Shown here: positions 1 to 9,581 of the stretch, piece by piece
Layout of the letters: every line of letters starts with the position of its first letter
Position numbering within the stretch: the first letter of the stretch is position 1
Made by a program: the position numbers and the translations under genes
From: JAOXRU01 sp965247735
GTDB lineage: Bacteria; Bacteroidota; Bacteroidia; Flavobacteriales; Flavobacteriaceae
Reading direction: 5' to 3'
DNA: 64,000 nucleotides
Assembly: GCA_965247735.1 (NCBI GenBank)
Contig: CBDFHN010000002.1
Coordinates: forward strand, 558,001 to 622,000
Notes under the pieces: model-generated
What the model saw: the letters and a program-made list of their open reading frames with translations, nothing else
Database searches by the model: none
What the model was told of the DNA's origin: nothing

Positions 1-63
1 CTGTTTGTAATTACCTAATCGAATGCATAACAATTATGTATGTGAACTTTAAAACCTAGTATT

Positions 64-1296
64 ATGAAAAGATTATTAACCCTTTTAGTAGCTGCCACAA
101 TAAGCACTACTGCAATGTTTGCAATTGAGTCTGAAACAAAAACGATACGTTATGACGATGAAAACTCATTTATTTTTGTAGAAAGCGGAATCACCTTTTC
201 TGTATTTCCAAATGGAGAGTTTGATTTTTATATCAATGATAATAACCATGGAGTATCTGCAAGCGCAAATTTTGGAAATGTCAATATTAGTTTTAACTCT
301 GGATATAGTTACGATGCTTATGTACAATATGATGATTATGGAGCCGTAATTCAGGTAGAAAACACTCCTATATATTATGATTATAATGGTAGAGTTTCAA
401 TGATTGGAGATATTAATGTATGGTACAACAACCGAAGAGTTAATAGAATTGGTAGTTTATATGTTTATTATGATAATTACGGACACTACACTCATAGAAG
501 AGGTTATGTAAACAGATACAACAGGAGATACGTCTATAGACCATATCACAGGTATTTTGCAAGACCAAGCATTAACTTATGTCTTGTTAACTACAACCGT
601 CCATACAGAAGATATTATGAGCCAATAAGATATACATACTATAGTCCATATAGAAATAACTATAGAAGAACTTATGCTAAAATCGGAAGAGAATATAGAT
701 ATAATAGTAATAGAAGATCTAGAAGCACTGTTTACAGAAATGATAGACGTGTTACCAAAAGAAGCAATACCTATTATGGAAGCAATAATAACAACTCTAG
801 AAGAAGTAGTACCAGTAATAGAAATTCTAATTACAGAAGGAGCTCGGCTGGCACAAGAAGTAACACTACTGTAGCTCAAAACACAAGAAGATCTAACAGT
901 AACAGAAGTACTTATTCTCCTAGAACCTCTAGCATTACGAAAAAACAACGTTCTACAACTACTAGAAGAAGTAGCACAAGAACACCTAGTACTATTTCTA
1001 GAAGCACTTCTAGAACTACCACTAGAACAACACCAAAGACAACAACAAGTAGAACTGTAAAAAGAACTACTACACCTAGAAGTACTACTAATAGAAGTAC
1101 ATATAAAAAACCATCTTCTTCTAGAGCAACTACAAGAAGTAACAATAGAACAAGTACTAGAAAGGCATCAACAACTACAAGAAGTAGAAGTAATAACAGT
1201 AGAAGTACCAATACTAGAAAAGCAACAACAAGAAGTGCTAATAGCAGAAGTACTAATACAAACACAAGAAGTAGAAGCGCTAGAAGGCTTAATTAA
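64..1296 (+). CDS. Secreted protein with long Arg/Ser/Thr/Asn-rich tail
   Basis: The function is not recognised. Residues 1-20 form a clear Sec signal peptide (MKRLLTLLVAATISTTAMFA). Residues about 25-135 look like a small beta-rich domain with many Tyr, Asp and Asn. Residues about 135-235 are rich in Tyr and Arg. The last ~175 residues are low-complexity Arg/Ser/Thr/Asn with recurring RS, TTR and STR steps, and are strongly basic. At DNA level the tail is built from aga, agt and aca codons, so it can easily expand or contract. No membrane anchor or C-terminal sorting domain is visible, so a periplasmic or secreted place is inferred. An intrinsic terminator follows at 1332-1364. A cationic tail could bind nucleic acid, polysaccharide or the cell surface, but that is inference. 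Confidence 0.75.
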   Translation: MKRLLTLLVAATISTTAMFAIESETKTIRYDDENSFIFVESGITFSVFPNGEFDFYINDNNHGVSASANFGNVNISFNSGYSYDAYVQYDDYGAVIQVENTPIYYDYNGRVSMIGDINVWYNNRRVNRIGSLYVYYDNYGHYTHRRGYVNRYNRRYVYRPYHRYFARPSINLCLVNYNRPYRRYYEPIRYTYYSPYRNNYRRTYAKIGREYRYNSNRRSRSTVYRNDRRVTKRSNTYYGSNNNNSRRSSTSNRNSNYRRSSAGTRSNTTVAQNTRRSNSNRSTYSPRTSSITKKQRSTTTRRSSTRTPSTISRSTSRTTTRTTPKTTTSRTVKRTTTPRSTTNRSTYKKPSSSRATTRSNNRTSTRKASTTTRSRSNNSRSTNTRKATTRSANSRSTNTNTRSRSARRLN

Positions 1297-1331
1297 AAAG
1301 TATTTTTTAGGTAGGTAACCCAGTTAATCAG

Positions 1332-1369
1332 AAAACCCTCAAAGCAAAATTGTTTTGAGGGTTTTTACT
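1332..1369 (+). terminator. Intrinsic terminator after the Arg-rich secreted protein
   Basis: A 12-base stem (1332-1343 with 1353-1364) contains the CCCTC/GAGGG core and is followed by a T-rich run (gtttttac). It lies 36 bases after the stop codon of the upstream plus-strand gene. Confidence 0.8.
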
Positions 1370-1461
1370 TTATTTTTTTAAGCAAATAGCAGCTTAACTC
1401 AATCTACTATAATACTTAATTATAAATAATTCATTTTATAAAATAGCAGTTAAACAGAGTA

Positions 1462-2922
1462 TTACAGCTTGGCTTTTTTTGATTTTAGTAAATTGCCAAT
1501 ATCATCAGAAATTTTAAACTTTAGTACAATTCCAAAATACAATAACGCAATACATATAGATTTTAATAGGATATTAATTATTGGATGATAGGTAAAATCC
1601 CAAAAGATAAAAAGCAAGGAAAAACAAAACAAAAGCACTAAAACCTGTACCGTTTTAATGGTAAATGGACTCATCTTAAACTTTTTGTAGACAAACAATA
1701 ACTTGCCTGTATTATAAATAGTAATAGCCAAAAAACTAGCCATTGCTGCTCCTTCTAGTCCATAAAGAGGAATTAAAATAATATTAAAAGCAAAAGCCAT
1801 TACAACTAAGGTAACTCCTAAAACAAGTACCATTCTATAATAATCAGAACTAAAAAGTATGGCATTGGTATTACCGATAAGGTTATCATAAAGTTTTGCT
1901 ATAGCAAACAACAGAACTACATTAAAATACAGCTCATAATCATCATTAATCAGTTCATACAGTGCTGTTACGTTTGTTATAATCAACAAAAACATAAAAC
2001 CGGCTACAATCAATAAGTTAAGCGAGCTTTTTTGATACAGCTCTTTTAATCCTATTTTATCATTTGCATTTAACAACTTCGCGGTTAGCGGATAGGTAAT
2101 TTGATGCATCGCTCTAGAGGGAACAGCAATTACAGATGCTATATACACACCTATACCATAAATAGCAACTTCAGCTATGGGTAAATAGTCCTTTATCATT
2201 ACTTTATCCAAATCAATTAAGGCAGCTGCTACGGAACCTGCAACCAAAATAAGAGCGCTATATTTAAAAACTGATTTACTATTTTCTGGTAACTTAAATA
2301 TCAATGTTGGCTTTCGTAAACTATAGGCATAGATTGTCATTACTATAGTTCTCAATAGATAAACCAATGCCAAACTATAGATAAAAACATCTATTGAAAT
2401 CCACTTAAAATACACACCAACTAAAAGCAAAGCAGTACAAAACCTATGAAACACCTCTTTCATAAAATTACCAAACATACTTTTTAACTGTACTTTAGCC
2501 CATGCAAAAAATATTTCGAAATAGCCCATTGCAAATGCAATTACAAAAATCAACCATATATAAGGTTGTGCTATTTTATTGTCTGTTTCAAAATACAGCA
2601 ATATACTTTTATAAAAAAAAAGTCCAAATCCGCCTACAATTGCAGCTGCAATAATTGGAAAAAACAAAACTAGGGTCAACAATCTATCCTGGTCTAACTT
2701 TAATTTATAGGAAGAATAAAATTTTATTAATGTATTGTGCATCCCAAATGCCATTAATGGATACATCAGATTAGAAGCAGAAAGCAAATATCCAATTAAT
2801 CCGTAATGTTCTGGGGAATCTAAAAATTCGGTATAGAGAAATAATGTGTTTAAAGCGCCAATTAAAAACCCTAAGTAGGTAGTAATAATATTGGCAAACG
2901 ATTGTTTAAATACAATTCCCAT
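1462..2922 (-). CDS. Polysaccharide/lipid-linked oligosaccharide flippase (Wzx/MOP type)
   Basis: A 486-residue polytopic membrane protein with about 12-14 hydrophobic segments across its whole length. It resembles the polysaccharide biosynthesis/flippase group of the MOP superfamily, which moves undecaprenyl-linked glycans across the inner membrane. The first segment begins with MGIVFKQSFANIITTYLGFL, typical of this family. It is the last gene of a leftward cluster: the glycosyltransferase upstream ends 5 bases before this start. Substrate cannot be told from the sequence. Length and helix count are normal for the family. Confidence 0.85.
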   Translation of the reverse strand: MGIVFKQSFANIITTYLGFLIGALNTLFLYTEFLDSPEHYGLIGYLLSASNLMYPLMAFGMHNTLIKFYSSYKLKLDQDRLLTLVLFFPIIAAAIVGGFGLFFYKSILLYFETDNKIAQPYIWLIFVIAFAMGYFEIFFAWAKVQLKSMFGNFMKEVFHRFCTALLLVGVYFKWISIDVFIYSLALVYLLRTIVMTIYAYSLRKPTLIFKLPENSKSVFKYSALILVAGSVAAALIDLDKVMIKDYLPIAEVAIYGIGVYIASVIAVPSRAMHQITYPLTAKLLNANDKIGLKELYQKSSLNLLIVAGFMFLLIITNVTALYELINDDYELYFNVVLLFAIAKLYDNLIGNTNAILFSSDYYRMVLVLGVTLVVMAFAFNIILIPLYGLEGAAMASFLAITIYNTGKLLFVYKKFKMSPFTIKTVQVLVLLFCFSLLFIFWDFTYHPIINILLKSICIALLYFGIVLKFKISDDIGNLLKSKKAKL

Positions 2923-2927
2923 TCTTT

Positions 2928-4220
2928 CTAATTTGCTTTTATAAGCGTTGCAATAGCTTTAGTTAAAGTGGCTCTGCTATACCTATCAATAGCTTTTGAT
3001 GGAACTGTAAAGCTTCCATTTTTATACAACTCATACAAACGTAAAATTTCTAGCTTTACCTCTTCTTTTGCTGCATAGGTAAAACATTTTCCCGATTGTG
3101 TCTCCTCAATAATTTTGGCAACATCCCAACCTTGAGGACCAATAGCTAAAATAGGTCTTCTAGAAGCCATATACTCAAACAACTTCCCTGGAATTATGCC
3201 TTTGGTAACAATACTATCTATTTCTAATAACAATAATACTTGAGAACTACCTTGTTTTTTTAAAACTGCTGAGTGCGGAAAATAGCCATGTAATGCAACA
3301 TAAGGTTCTAACTCAAATTCATAAATAGAAGCCAGCACATCCTCACTAACCACACCTACAAATTCTAGTGATAAATCTTCTGCAAAACCTTTTTGTTCTG
3401 TTATTAATTCTGATAATGATTGCCATAACATTTCTGGATCTCTCCCAGTAAGCAAAGATCCAATATGAACCATAGAAAATTTAGTGTCCACTATTGGTGC
3501 TATCTCCCCTGATCTTTCAGAAAATCCATTTGTTATTACTGTTATTGGCTTATTAGTAATGGCCTGAAACTCTGCTTTAGTTGTAAAACTAGTTACAATC
3601 ACTTCATCTGCAGTATTCAAAACCTGTTGTTCTAGTTCCTTATGTTTTTTTGCTGCAAAAGATGATAGTTTTAGCTTTTTATGATATCCTATACTCGTCC
3701 AAGGATCTCTAAAATCTGAAATCCACCTTATATTCTTATCATTCTTTTTTAATTCTAATCCTATCAGATGCAAACTATGTGGCGGCCCAGAAGTAATTAA
3801 GGTAGTAATCCCTTCTTCTTTTAGAATTTCTCTCAGCTGTTTGACAGCAGGTTTTACCCAAAATTTTCGAGCATCAGGAATAAATAAATTTCCCCTAACC
3901 CATAACAATAACTTTTCAACAAAAGATTGATTTTTTGCATTAATAATTCCAGAACTTATCGTTTTTGACTTCTTTTTAGCAAAAAAACTTGCTAATTTAT
4001 AAGGTTCAAAAAAGCTGCTTTTATAAACTTTAATTGCTTCTGGCAATTCGGAAAGTAAAGATTCATCTACAATTGGATAACTTGGAGTATCAGGGATAAA
4101 AACTACAGGTTCTATACCATAGGTAGGTAAATGTTTTACAAAATTTAACCATCGTTGTACCCCTGGCCCTCCTGCTGGTGGCCAATAATAGGTAACAATA
4201 AGCACTTTTTTAGTTGTCAT
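2928..4220 (-). CDS. GT4-like glycosyltransferase
   Basis: A 430-residue cytoplasmic enzyme with a two-domain GT-B layout. The N-terminal part starts with the glycosyltransferase family 4 acceptor-side motif (VTYYWPPAGGPGVQRW, residues about 9-24). The C-terminal part has the sugar-nucleotide site pattern GIIPGKLFEYMASRRPILA near residue 345, with the conserved Glu of the EX7E type. It would add a sugar to a lipid-linked or surface glycan; donor and acceptor are unknown. It sits between the YfhO protein (41 bases upstream) and the flippase (5 bases downstream), so co-transcription is likely. The 41-base gap upstream holds a short hairpin related to the repeat near 18.5 kb. Confidence 0.85.
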   Translation of the reverse strand: MTTKKVLIVTYYWPPAGGPGVQRWLNFVKHLPTYGIEPVVFIPDTPSYPIVDESLLSELPEAIKVYKSSFFEPYKLASFFAKKKSKTISSGIINAKNQSFVEKLLLWVRGNLFIPDARKFWVKPAVKQLREILKEEGITTLITSGPPHSLHLIGLELKKNDKNIRWISDFRDPWTSIGYHKKLKLSSFAAKKHKELEQQVLNTADEVIVTSFTTKAEFQAITNKPITVITNGFSERSGEIAPIVDTKFSMVHIGSLLTGRDPEMLWQSLSELITEQKGFAEDLSLEFVGVVSEDVLASIYEFELEPYVALHGYFPHSAVLKKQGSSQVLLLLEIDSIVTKGIIPGKLFEYMASRRPILAIGPQGWDVAKIIEETQSGKCFTYAAKEEVKLEILRLYELYKNGSFTVPSKAIDRYSRATLTKAIATLIKAN

Positions 4221-4240
4221 GATAAAAAATCAACTATTTA

Positions 4241-4267
4241 GATGCAAGCATCGTAGGGAAATTAAAC
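4241..4267. repeat. Short hairpin relic resembling the 18.5-kb repeat
   Basis: The segment gatgcaagcatcgtaggg followed by aaattaaac matches the hairpin-2 part of the element at 18511-18607 (gatacaagcatcgggg then aattaaac). GATG and CATC can pair around CAAG. It overlaps the stop codon of the YfhO gene, so the repeat provides that gene's 3' end. Confidence 0.4.
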
Positions 4268-6700
4268 TTCTGGTTTTACTACAGCAGGTTTCTTTTTAAA
4301 CTCATACCAAAGTGCAGCAAACAAAAGCAATAAAAAAACAACAGAAGCACTAAGTGTTATCATACTACCCGTTGCAACTACTTTTGGCTGAAACTTAAAC
4401 ACGATGTTATGCTTTCCTGCTGGTACTTCCATCGCTCTTAGCACATAATTGGCTTTAAAATGAGGTGCTAATTCACCATCTAAATAGGCATTCCATCCAT
4501 TTTTATAATACATTTCAGAAAAAACAGCTATTCCTTTATTGGCATTTATACTTTTATATACCAAATGATTAGGCTTATAAGATGTTAGGGTAATGCTCGC
4601 TAAGGAATCAACCTTAAAAGTTTCTGCATTGTCTTTATAATCAGCTTTATTAACAACAATGGTAGTTCCTGTATCCAATTCATCTAATGCTTTTATTTCT
4701 TCATTAGCAGTATCTACTCGTTTTACATCAGAAATAAACCATGCATTACCATTAGCAAAAGGGTTTTTTGCAGGATATTTTTTGCCATCTTCACTTTCCT
4801 GAATTACATATTTTACATTTAGCATATTCAATACTCGTACATTCGGATTTTGAATATGAAAATCGTACAATTCTTGAAAACGCCCAGGTTTAGCACCATG
4901 ATATCCACTTAATGCTTTATGGTAAAAACTGGTTCTAGACCCATTAAGTCCTATTGAAGGCTCAAAAACTCTATAATATGAGGTATCTTTTAATATTTGT
5001 TGATCTACAGCAGTTATTGGAAAAGGACGCTCTATTTGCCTAGCCCTAACAAAACCTTCTTCATTTACATAACGCTGGTCTACTCCTACCAAATCAAATA
5101 CAAATAATAATCCTAAACCAACGATTGCAATGTTCTTTTTAATAGCCCCTTTTAACCATAACCATAATAATGCTGCTGTTAATAACACATAGATCAATGT
5201 TCTAATGACATCACTCGTATATATTGCTCCCCTATCCAAACGAATCATTTCTAATAATTCAGGACCAAAAACCTGACTATAATAGCCATCATTAACACCT
5301 TCAAAATCAAAACTTCCTTTCATCAAAAAGAGTACAACACATAACCCAACTGTTATTAAAGCTGTTATTTTTAATGCCTTAATCTTCTTGATCTTATCAA
5401 TCTCTTTATCAAAAAACTTGGCTAAGGTATAAATTCCTAGAATAGGCACGCATAATTCTATAATTACCTGCATTGATGATACCGCACGGAACTTATTGTA
5501 CATCGGAAAATAATCAATCATGAAATTGGTTAATGCACTAAAATTCTTTCCCCATGAAAGCAATAAAAAGAGAATACTTCCACTAAGCATCCACCATTTT
5601 AACTTATCATTTACTAGAAATAAACCCAAAATAAATAAAAACAATAGCACTGCACCAATATATGCAGGAGCAGCTACGCTTATCTGATCTCCCCAATAGG
5701 TGGGAATATTACTTGCAAAATTTAAAGCCTGTGTTCTAGATACACCTTGTTGTATTAAAAACTCATAAGCTTTAGAGTCTTTACCTAAATTTTCTGAACT
5801 AGCACCACCCAAAAGTCTTGGAACAAACAAGTCTAAGGATTCAAAAATACCGTAACTATATTGTGTAATATATTCTTTATCTAAACCACTAGTAATTGCC
5901 TTTGCAGAACCATCAGGGTTTATTGTCAATTCAGATTTTCCACGTGTACTCCAATTGGCATATTCCTTAGTAGCCAATAAACTTGTGGCATTTACAACCA
6001 CCCCTAAAACTACTGCAACCAACAAAATACCTATGGCCTTAAAATAGTGCGTGAATTCTTTAGTTTTTATAGCTTCAATTAAATTAATAACACCCAATAT
6101 CGCAACCAATAACATTAAATAATACGTCATTTGCACATGGTTGGCTACTATTTCTAATGCCATTGCAAAAGTGGTTAGTAGAAATCCCCAGATATAGCGT
6201 TTTTGAAACACCATAAGTATTCCAGCCAATACCAATGGAAAATAACCAATAGCATGTGCCTTAGCATTGTGTCCAACACCAATAATAATTATAAAATAGG
6301 TGGAAAACCCAAATGCCAAACTACCGATAAATGCCAATTTATAATCTACTTTAAGCACTAAGAGCAGCACATAAAAGCCAATAAAATACAAAAACAAATA
6401 ATCTGCAGGTCTTGGTAAAAATCGAATTGCTCTGTCTATTTGCTTGATATAATTATGGGGATAATTGGCTCCTAACTGATATGTTGGCATCCCTCCAAAA
6501 GCACTATTTGTCCAATAAGGCTCTGCATCATTGGCTGCTCTAAAATCGTTTTGCTCTTTTGCCATTCCGATATACTGAGCAATATCACTTTGGAGTATTT
6601 TTTTTCCCTGTAAAACAGGATAGAAATAAGCCAAAGAAGCCCCAAGAAACAATAAAACAATAATTATATGAGGAATGATGGATTTAAAATTAATTTTCAT
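4262..6700 (-). CDS. YfhO-family polytopic membrane protein
   Basis: An 812-residue integral membrane protein of the YfhO family (GT-C-like fold). It has an N-terminal transmembrane helix, a loop with an acidic/aromatic motif (SDIAQYIGMAKEQNDF, residues about 38-53), roughly 12 further helices, then a soluble periplasmic-type domain from about residue 540 and a final helix near residue 790. Family members are linked to glycosylation of lipoteichoic acid or surface glycans in Firmicutes. In Bacteroidota they are common but mostly uncharacterised. It heads a leftward run with a glycosyltransferase and a flippase, which supports a role in building a surface glycan. Length is normal for the family. 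Confidence 0.85.
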   Translation of the reverse strand: MKINFKSIIPHIIIVLLFLGASLAYFYPVLQGKKILQSDIAQYIGMAKEQNDFRAANDAEPYWTNSAFGGMPTYQLGANYPHNYIKQIDRAIRFLPRPADYLFLYFIGFYVLLLVLKVDYKLAFIGSLAFGFSTYFIIIIGVGHNAKAHAIGYFPLVLAGILMVFQKRYIWGFLLTTFAMALEIVANHVQMTYYLMLLVAILGVINLIEAIKTKEFTHYFKAIGILLVAVVLGVVVNATSLLATKEYANWSTRGKSELTINPDGSAKAITSGLDKEYITQYSYGIFESLDLFVPRLLGGASSENLGKDSKAYEFLIQQGVSRTQALNFASNIPTYWGDQISVAAPAYIGAVLLFLFILGLFLVNDKLKWWMLSGSILFLLLSWGKNFSALTNFMIDYFPMYNKFRAVSSMQVIIELCVPILGIYTLAKFFDKEIDKIKKIKALKITALITVGLCVVLFLMKGSFDFEGVNDGYYSQVFGPELLEMIRLDRGAIYTSDVIRTLIYVLLTAALLWLWLKGAIKKNIAIVGLGLLFVFDLVGVDQRYVNEEGFVRARQIERPFPITAVDQQILKDTSYYRVFEPSIGLNGSRTSFYHKALSGYHGAKPGRFQELYDFHIQNPNVRVLNMLNVKYVIQESEDGKKYPAKNPFANGNAWFISDVKRVDTANEEIKALDELDTGTTIVVNKADYKDNAETFKVDSLASITLTSYKPNHLVYKSINANKGIAVFSEMYYKNGWNAYLDGELAPHFKANYVLRAMEVPAGKHNIVFKFQPKVVATGSMITLSASVVFLLLLFAALWYEFKKKPAVVKPEV

Positions 6701-6723
6701 CTATATTTTTTTTAAGACTCTAT

Positions 6724-6744
6724 TTATTATTATTATTATTATTA
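6724..6744. repeat. (TTA)7 trinucleotide microsatellite
   Basis: Seven perfect TTA units lie 24 bases upstream of the YfhO start codon, between DUF4834 and YfhO. Such tracts can slip; whether this one alters expression is unknown. Confidence 0.9.
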
Positions 6745-6803
6745 GCTCTTGGATTACACAAACGGATAAGAAACATTGTATTGTACTATCAACTTAAATA
6801 GCA

Positions 6804-7067
6804 CTAATCTACTTCTTCAAAATCAATATACTCGCCTACCTTATTTGATGATTTTTTCTGAGCAACAGTATCATTCTCTAAAACAGTCTCCCCTACTTTT
6901 GGGTCATTTTCTGCTTGCTGTTGCTGTTGTCCATTAAACTTTTTATGCACAAACTTCTCCATCTTACGTGCAGCATATTTAGCTAGAAAAGGTGCAAAAA
7001 ACTTCCAAAGAATTTTAAGCCCATAAAAGACCAAAAGCAATATTAATATAAATTTTAAAAATCCCAT
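6804..7067 (-). CDS. DUF4834 family small membrane protein
   Basis: An 87-residue protein with one N-terminal transmembrane helix (MGFLKFILILLLVFYGLKIL), a basic stretch (KYAARKMEKFVHKKF), a Gln run, and the C-terminal signature VGEYIDFEEVD. This layout matches DUF4834 proteins of Bacteroidota, whose function is unknown. A longer reading frame opens ten codons earlier, but the hydrophobic start at 7067 fits the family and lies 20 bases below a good -7 box. It is the gene before the YfhO cluster on the same strand, a gap of about 100 bases away. Confidence 0.8.
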   Translation of the reverse strand: MGFLKFILILLLVFYGLKILWKFFAPFLAKYAARKMEKFVHKKFNGQQQQQAENDPKVGETVLENDTVAQKKSSNKVGEYIDFEEVD

Positions 7068-7086
7068 ATTTATAGATTGAATAAAA

Positions 7087-7094
7087 CAAAAATA
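7087..7094 (-). promoter_or_regulatory. Candidate -7 box (TATTTTTG) for the DUF4834 gene
   Basis: A perfect TAnnTTTG match on the minus strand, 20 bases before the start at 7067. No convincing -33 TTG is visible at the usual spacing. Confidence 0.35.
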
Positions 7095-7310
7095 CAACTA
7101 TAGCGTTTTATAGCATGGTAAGGACATAAAAAAATTATAAAATATTTTTTATTTAATTTTACATTCATGTATACAAAGATTAAAAACATGAAATTCAAGG
7201 TGATAAAAAACCTAAAGACTCTAATAAATTTAATATCAATTTAGATAGTAATATTAAATACCATGTTATTTTTATACTAAACATTGTTTTGAAGTGTTAC
7301 TCTACTAACA

Positions 7311-7433
7311 GAACACATGTAAAAACAATAAATATAGACACATAAAACGAGCATGCTATAAAGCTTATCACCCAAGTAAATGATTAATAGCGAACCGCAT
7401 GTAACCGTTAAGAAACAATAAACATAGACACAT
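7311..7433 (+). repeat. Duplicated translation-start region (two diverged direct copies)
   Basis: Copy 1 is 7311-7343 and copy 2 is 7392-7433. The best block is aaacaataaatatagacac versus aaacaataaacatagacac (7323-7341 and 7413-7431), with one mismatch. Both are preceded by a GAAC..CATGTAA block. Copy 2 ends in the ATG of the outer membrane protein gene; in copy 1 the same place reads ATA. The rest of the 334-base gap (7098-7431) shows nothing else I can name. Confidence 0.6.
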
Positions 7434-8385
7434 GAGAAAGATAAACTTACTTTTATTATTAATTCCTTTTTTAGGAATATCACAATATACAGATGTAATT
7501 AACTCTAATAGACCAGGAAAGTCTGTAAGTGCTTTTTCTGTTGGTAAAAATGTAGTTCAAGGTGAGCTTGGAATTTTTATGGACAGGCAGAATCATGATA
7601 GGTTAAAAACTGAATCCAATCATTTAGGTACTGATTTTGTCATTAGATATGGTTTTTTATTCGAACAATTAGAGTTTTTTATTGAAGGGACTTACTTGAG
7701 TGATAAAACAACATATACAAGTGTAACACCCAATGTAGAAATAAAACGATCTAATTTCACTAGGACTATTGTAGGAGCAAAATACTTAATTTATGATCCT
7801 TTCAAAAATGAAGAAAATAACAAGCCCAACCTCTATAGTTGGAAAGCAAATCATGGTTTTAAATGGAAAAACCTAATTCCTGCAGTATCCATATATGCTG
7901 GGGCGAACTTAACCGTAGGTGAAAACGATTTTTATCCAAATGAACCAGTTGCAAGTCCAAAAGTAATGATAGCCACGCAAAGCCACTTGGCACCAAAGTG
8001 GGTCCTGGTTGGGAATATTGCTTATGACAGGTTTACTACGGACTACCCAGAGCTAAGTTATATTTTAACACTAACTCATGCCTTAAAAAACCCAAAATGG
8101 ACGGTGTTTTTAGAAAATCAAGGAATTAAAAGTGATAGGTACGCTGATGCACTTCTTACAGGTGGAGCAGCATATCTTTTTAGCAAAAAATTTCAAGTTG
8201 ATGCTTCTATTGGAGGAAATTTTAAAAATACCCCTACACGCCTATTTGCTAGCATAGGTGTTTCTTATCGTTTAGATTTTCATAAGGATGAAATGACAAG
8301 AACAGATAAAGCTTCCGATAAAGACATTAAAAAAGCACAGAAAAAGAGCAAAAAGAAAAATAAAAAGAGAAAAAGCAAAAATTAA
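7432..8385 (+). CDS. Outer-membrane beta-barrel-like protein (Phenol_MetA_deg-type)
   Basis: A 317-residue protein with a short signal peptide (MRKINLLLLLIPFLGISQ). It opens with TDVINSNRPGKSVSAFSVGKNVVQGELG, followed by alternating aromatic/polar strands, as in the Phenol_MetA_deg/transporter group of Bacteroidota outer membrane proteins. The last ~35 residues are Lys-rich (KKSKKKNKKRKSKN), an unusual periplasmic or surface tail for a barrel. It starts exactly at the second copy of a duplicated start region. A GNAT-like gene follows 37 bases downstream. No substrate can be proposed. Confidence 0.7.
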   Translation: MRKINLLLLLIPFLGISQYTDVINSNRPGKSVSAFSVGKNVVQGELGIFMDRQNHDRLKTESNHLGTDFVIRYGFLFEQLEFFIEGTYLSDKTTYTSVTPNVEIKRSNFTRTIVGAKYLIYDPFKNEENNKPNLYSWKANHGFKWKNLIPAVSIYAGANLTVGENDFYPNEPVASPKVMIATQSHLAPKWVLVGNIAYDRFTTDYPELSYILTLTHALKNPKWTVFLENQGIKSDRYADALLTGGAAYLFSKKFQVDASIGGNFKNTPTRLFASIGVSYRLDFHKDEMTRTDKASDKDIKKAQKKSKKKNKKRKSKN

Positions 8386-8422
8386 GAAGTAGATCTTTAT
8401 TTTTACGGCAAACATCAGCTAA

Positions 8423-9544
8423 ATGATTATTGTAAGAGAAATTTTTACCTCTTCGGATTTAAAAAAATTCGTAAAATTCCCTTTTAAACTCTACAAAGAT
8501 TCTAAGTATTGGGTTCCACCAATTATAAAAAGCGAGCTAGATAGCTTTAATAAAGATCAAAATCCAGCTTTTAAAGATGCCGATGTGCATTTTTTTATGG
8601 CCTACAAAGGATCTGAAATTGTAGGACGACTTGCCGCTATTGTAAATTGGATTGAAGTAAAAGGACAAAATGTAAAAAAAATGCGTTTTGGATGGTTCGA
8701 TTTTATTGATGATTTAGAAGTTTCAAGGCTTCTTTTAGATGAAGTTCGTAAAATTGGGGGACAACATCAACTAGATTTTATGGAAGGTCCTGTTGGTTTT
8801 ACCAATCTGGATAAAGTAGGTGTATTGGTAGAAGGTTTTGATCATATCGGTACTATGATTACTTGGTACAACCACCCTTATTACGAAAAACACTACTTAG
8901 CACATGGTTATAAAATTGAAAAAGAATATCTAGAAAATAAAATTCCTTTTAAAAACATTAAACCTATTCATTTTCATAAAGCAAATGAGCTCTTAAAAAA
9001 AAGATATCAATTACGCCCGTTGAGTTTTACCAGTACCAAAGAAGTAATGCCCTGGGCAGATCGTATGTTCGATCTTTTTAACGAATCTTATGCTTCTTTA
9101 TCTTCTTTTGTAGCCATAACTGATATCCAAAAAGCATATTTCAAAAAGAAATTTATTAGTTTTATCAATCCAGAATACATTCAGTTTGTTGTTGATAAAG
9201 ATGATCAATTGGTGGCTTTTGCGATAGTAATGCCTTCTTTTTCTAGGGCATTACAAAAAATGAAAGGCAAGCTTTTTCCTTTTGGAATTCTAAAACTATT
9301 AAAAGCAAAAAAAGAAAGTAAAACTGTTACTTTTTACCTTATTGGAGTGCATCCAAAATATCAAAATAAGGGAATTACTGCTATTATTTTTAACGAATAC
9401 TATAATGTATTTGAAAAGAAAGGTATAGAAATGTGTTTGAGAACACCTGAATTAGCAGATAATACTGCGATACATTTACTATGGAAACGTTTTAACCCTG
9501 AAATTTATAAACGTAGAAGAACATATCGAAAAGAACTTGTGTAG
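8423..9544 (+). CDS. GNAT-fold N-acetyltransferase-like protein
   Basis: A 373-residue cytoplasmic protein of the YghO-like group often listed as a hypothetical protein or GNAT acetyltransferase. Two GNAT-like regions can be seen. One is near residues 60-130 (KGSEIVGRLAAIVN). The other is near residues 270-345, where FYLIGVHPKYQNKGITAIIF resembles the acetyl-CoA binding Q/RxxGxG/A loop, here QNKGIT. The substrate is unknown. The start at 8423 gives the usual beginning (MIIVREIFTSSDLKKFVKFP). It lies close behind the outer membrane protein gene and may share its transcript. Confidence 0.75.
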   Translation: MIIVREIFTSSDLKKFVKFPFKLYKDSKYWVPPIIKSELDSFNKDQNPAFKDADVHFFMAYKGSEIVGRLAAIVNWIEVKGQNVKKMRFGWFDFIDDLEVSRLLLDEVRKIGGQHQLDFMEGPVGFTNLDKVGVLVEGFDHIGTMITWYNHPYYEKHYLAHGYKIEKEYLENKIPFKNIKPIHFHKANELLKKRYQLRPLSFTSTKEVMPWADRMFDLFNESYASLSSFVAITDIQKAYFKKKFISFINPEYIQFVVDKDDQLVAFAIVMPSFSRALQKMKGKLFPFGILKLLKAKKESKTVTFYLIGVHPKYQNKGITAIIFNEYYNVFEKKGIEMCLRTPELADNTAIHLLWKRFNPEIYKRRRTYRKELV

Positions 9545-9581
9545 GTGATTGTTTAATAACAACGTAAAAAAAAGCGCAATG

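Noticed and set aside
912..1265. 117-codon antisense frame rich in Leu and Val
   Set aside because: It is the mirror of the Arg/Ser/Thr codon repeats in the real gene; no start context or family match.
7277..7483. 68-codon minus-strand frame with hydrophobic stretch
   Set aside because: It runs over the duplicated leader and the start of the outer membrane protein gene, with no family match.
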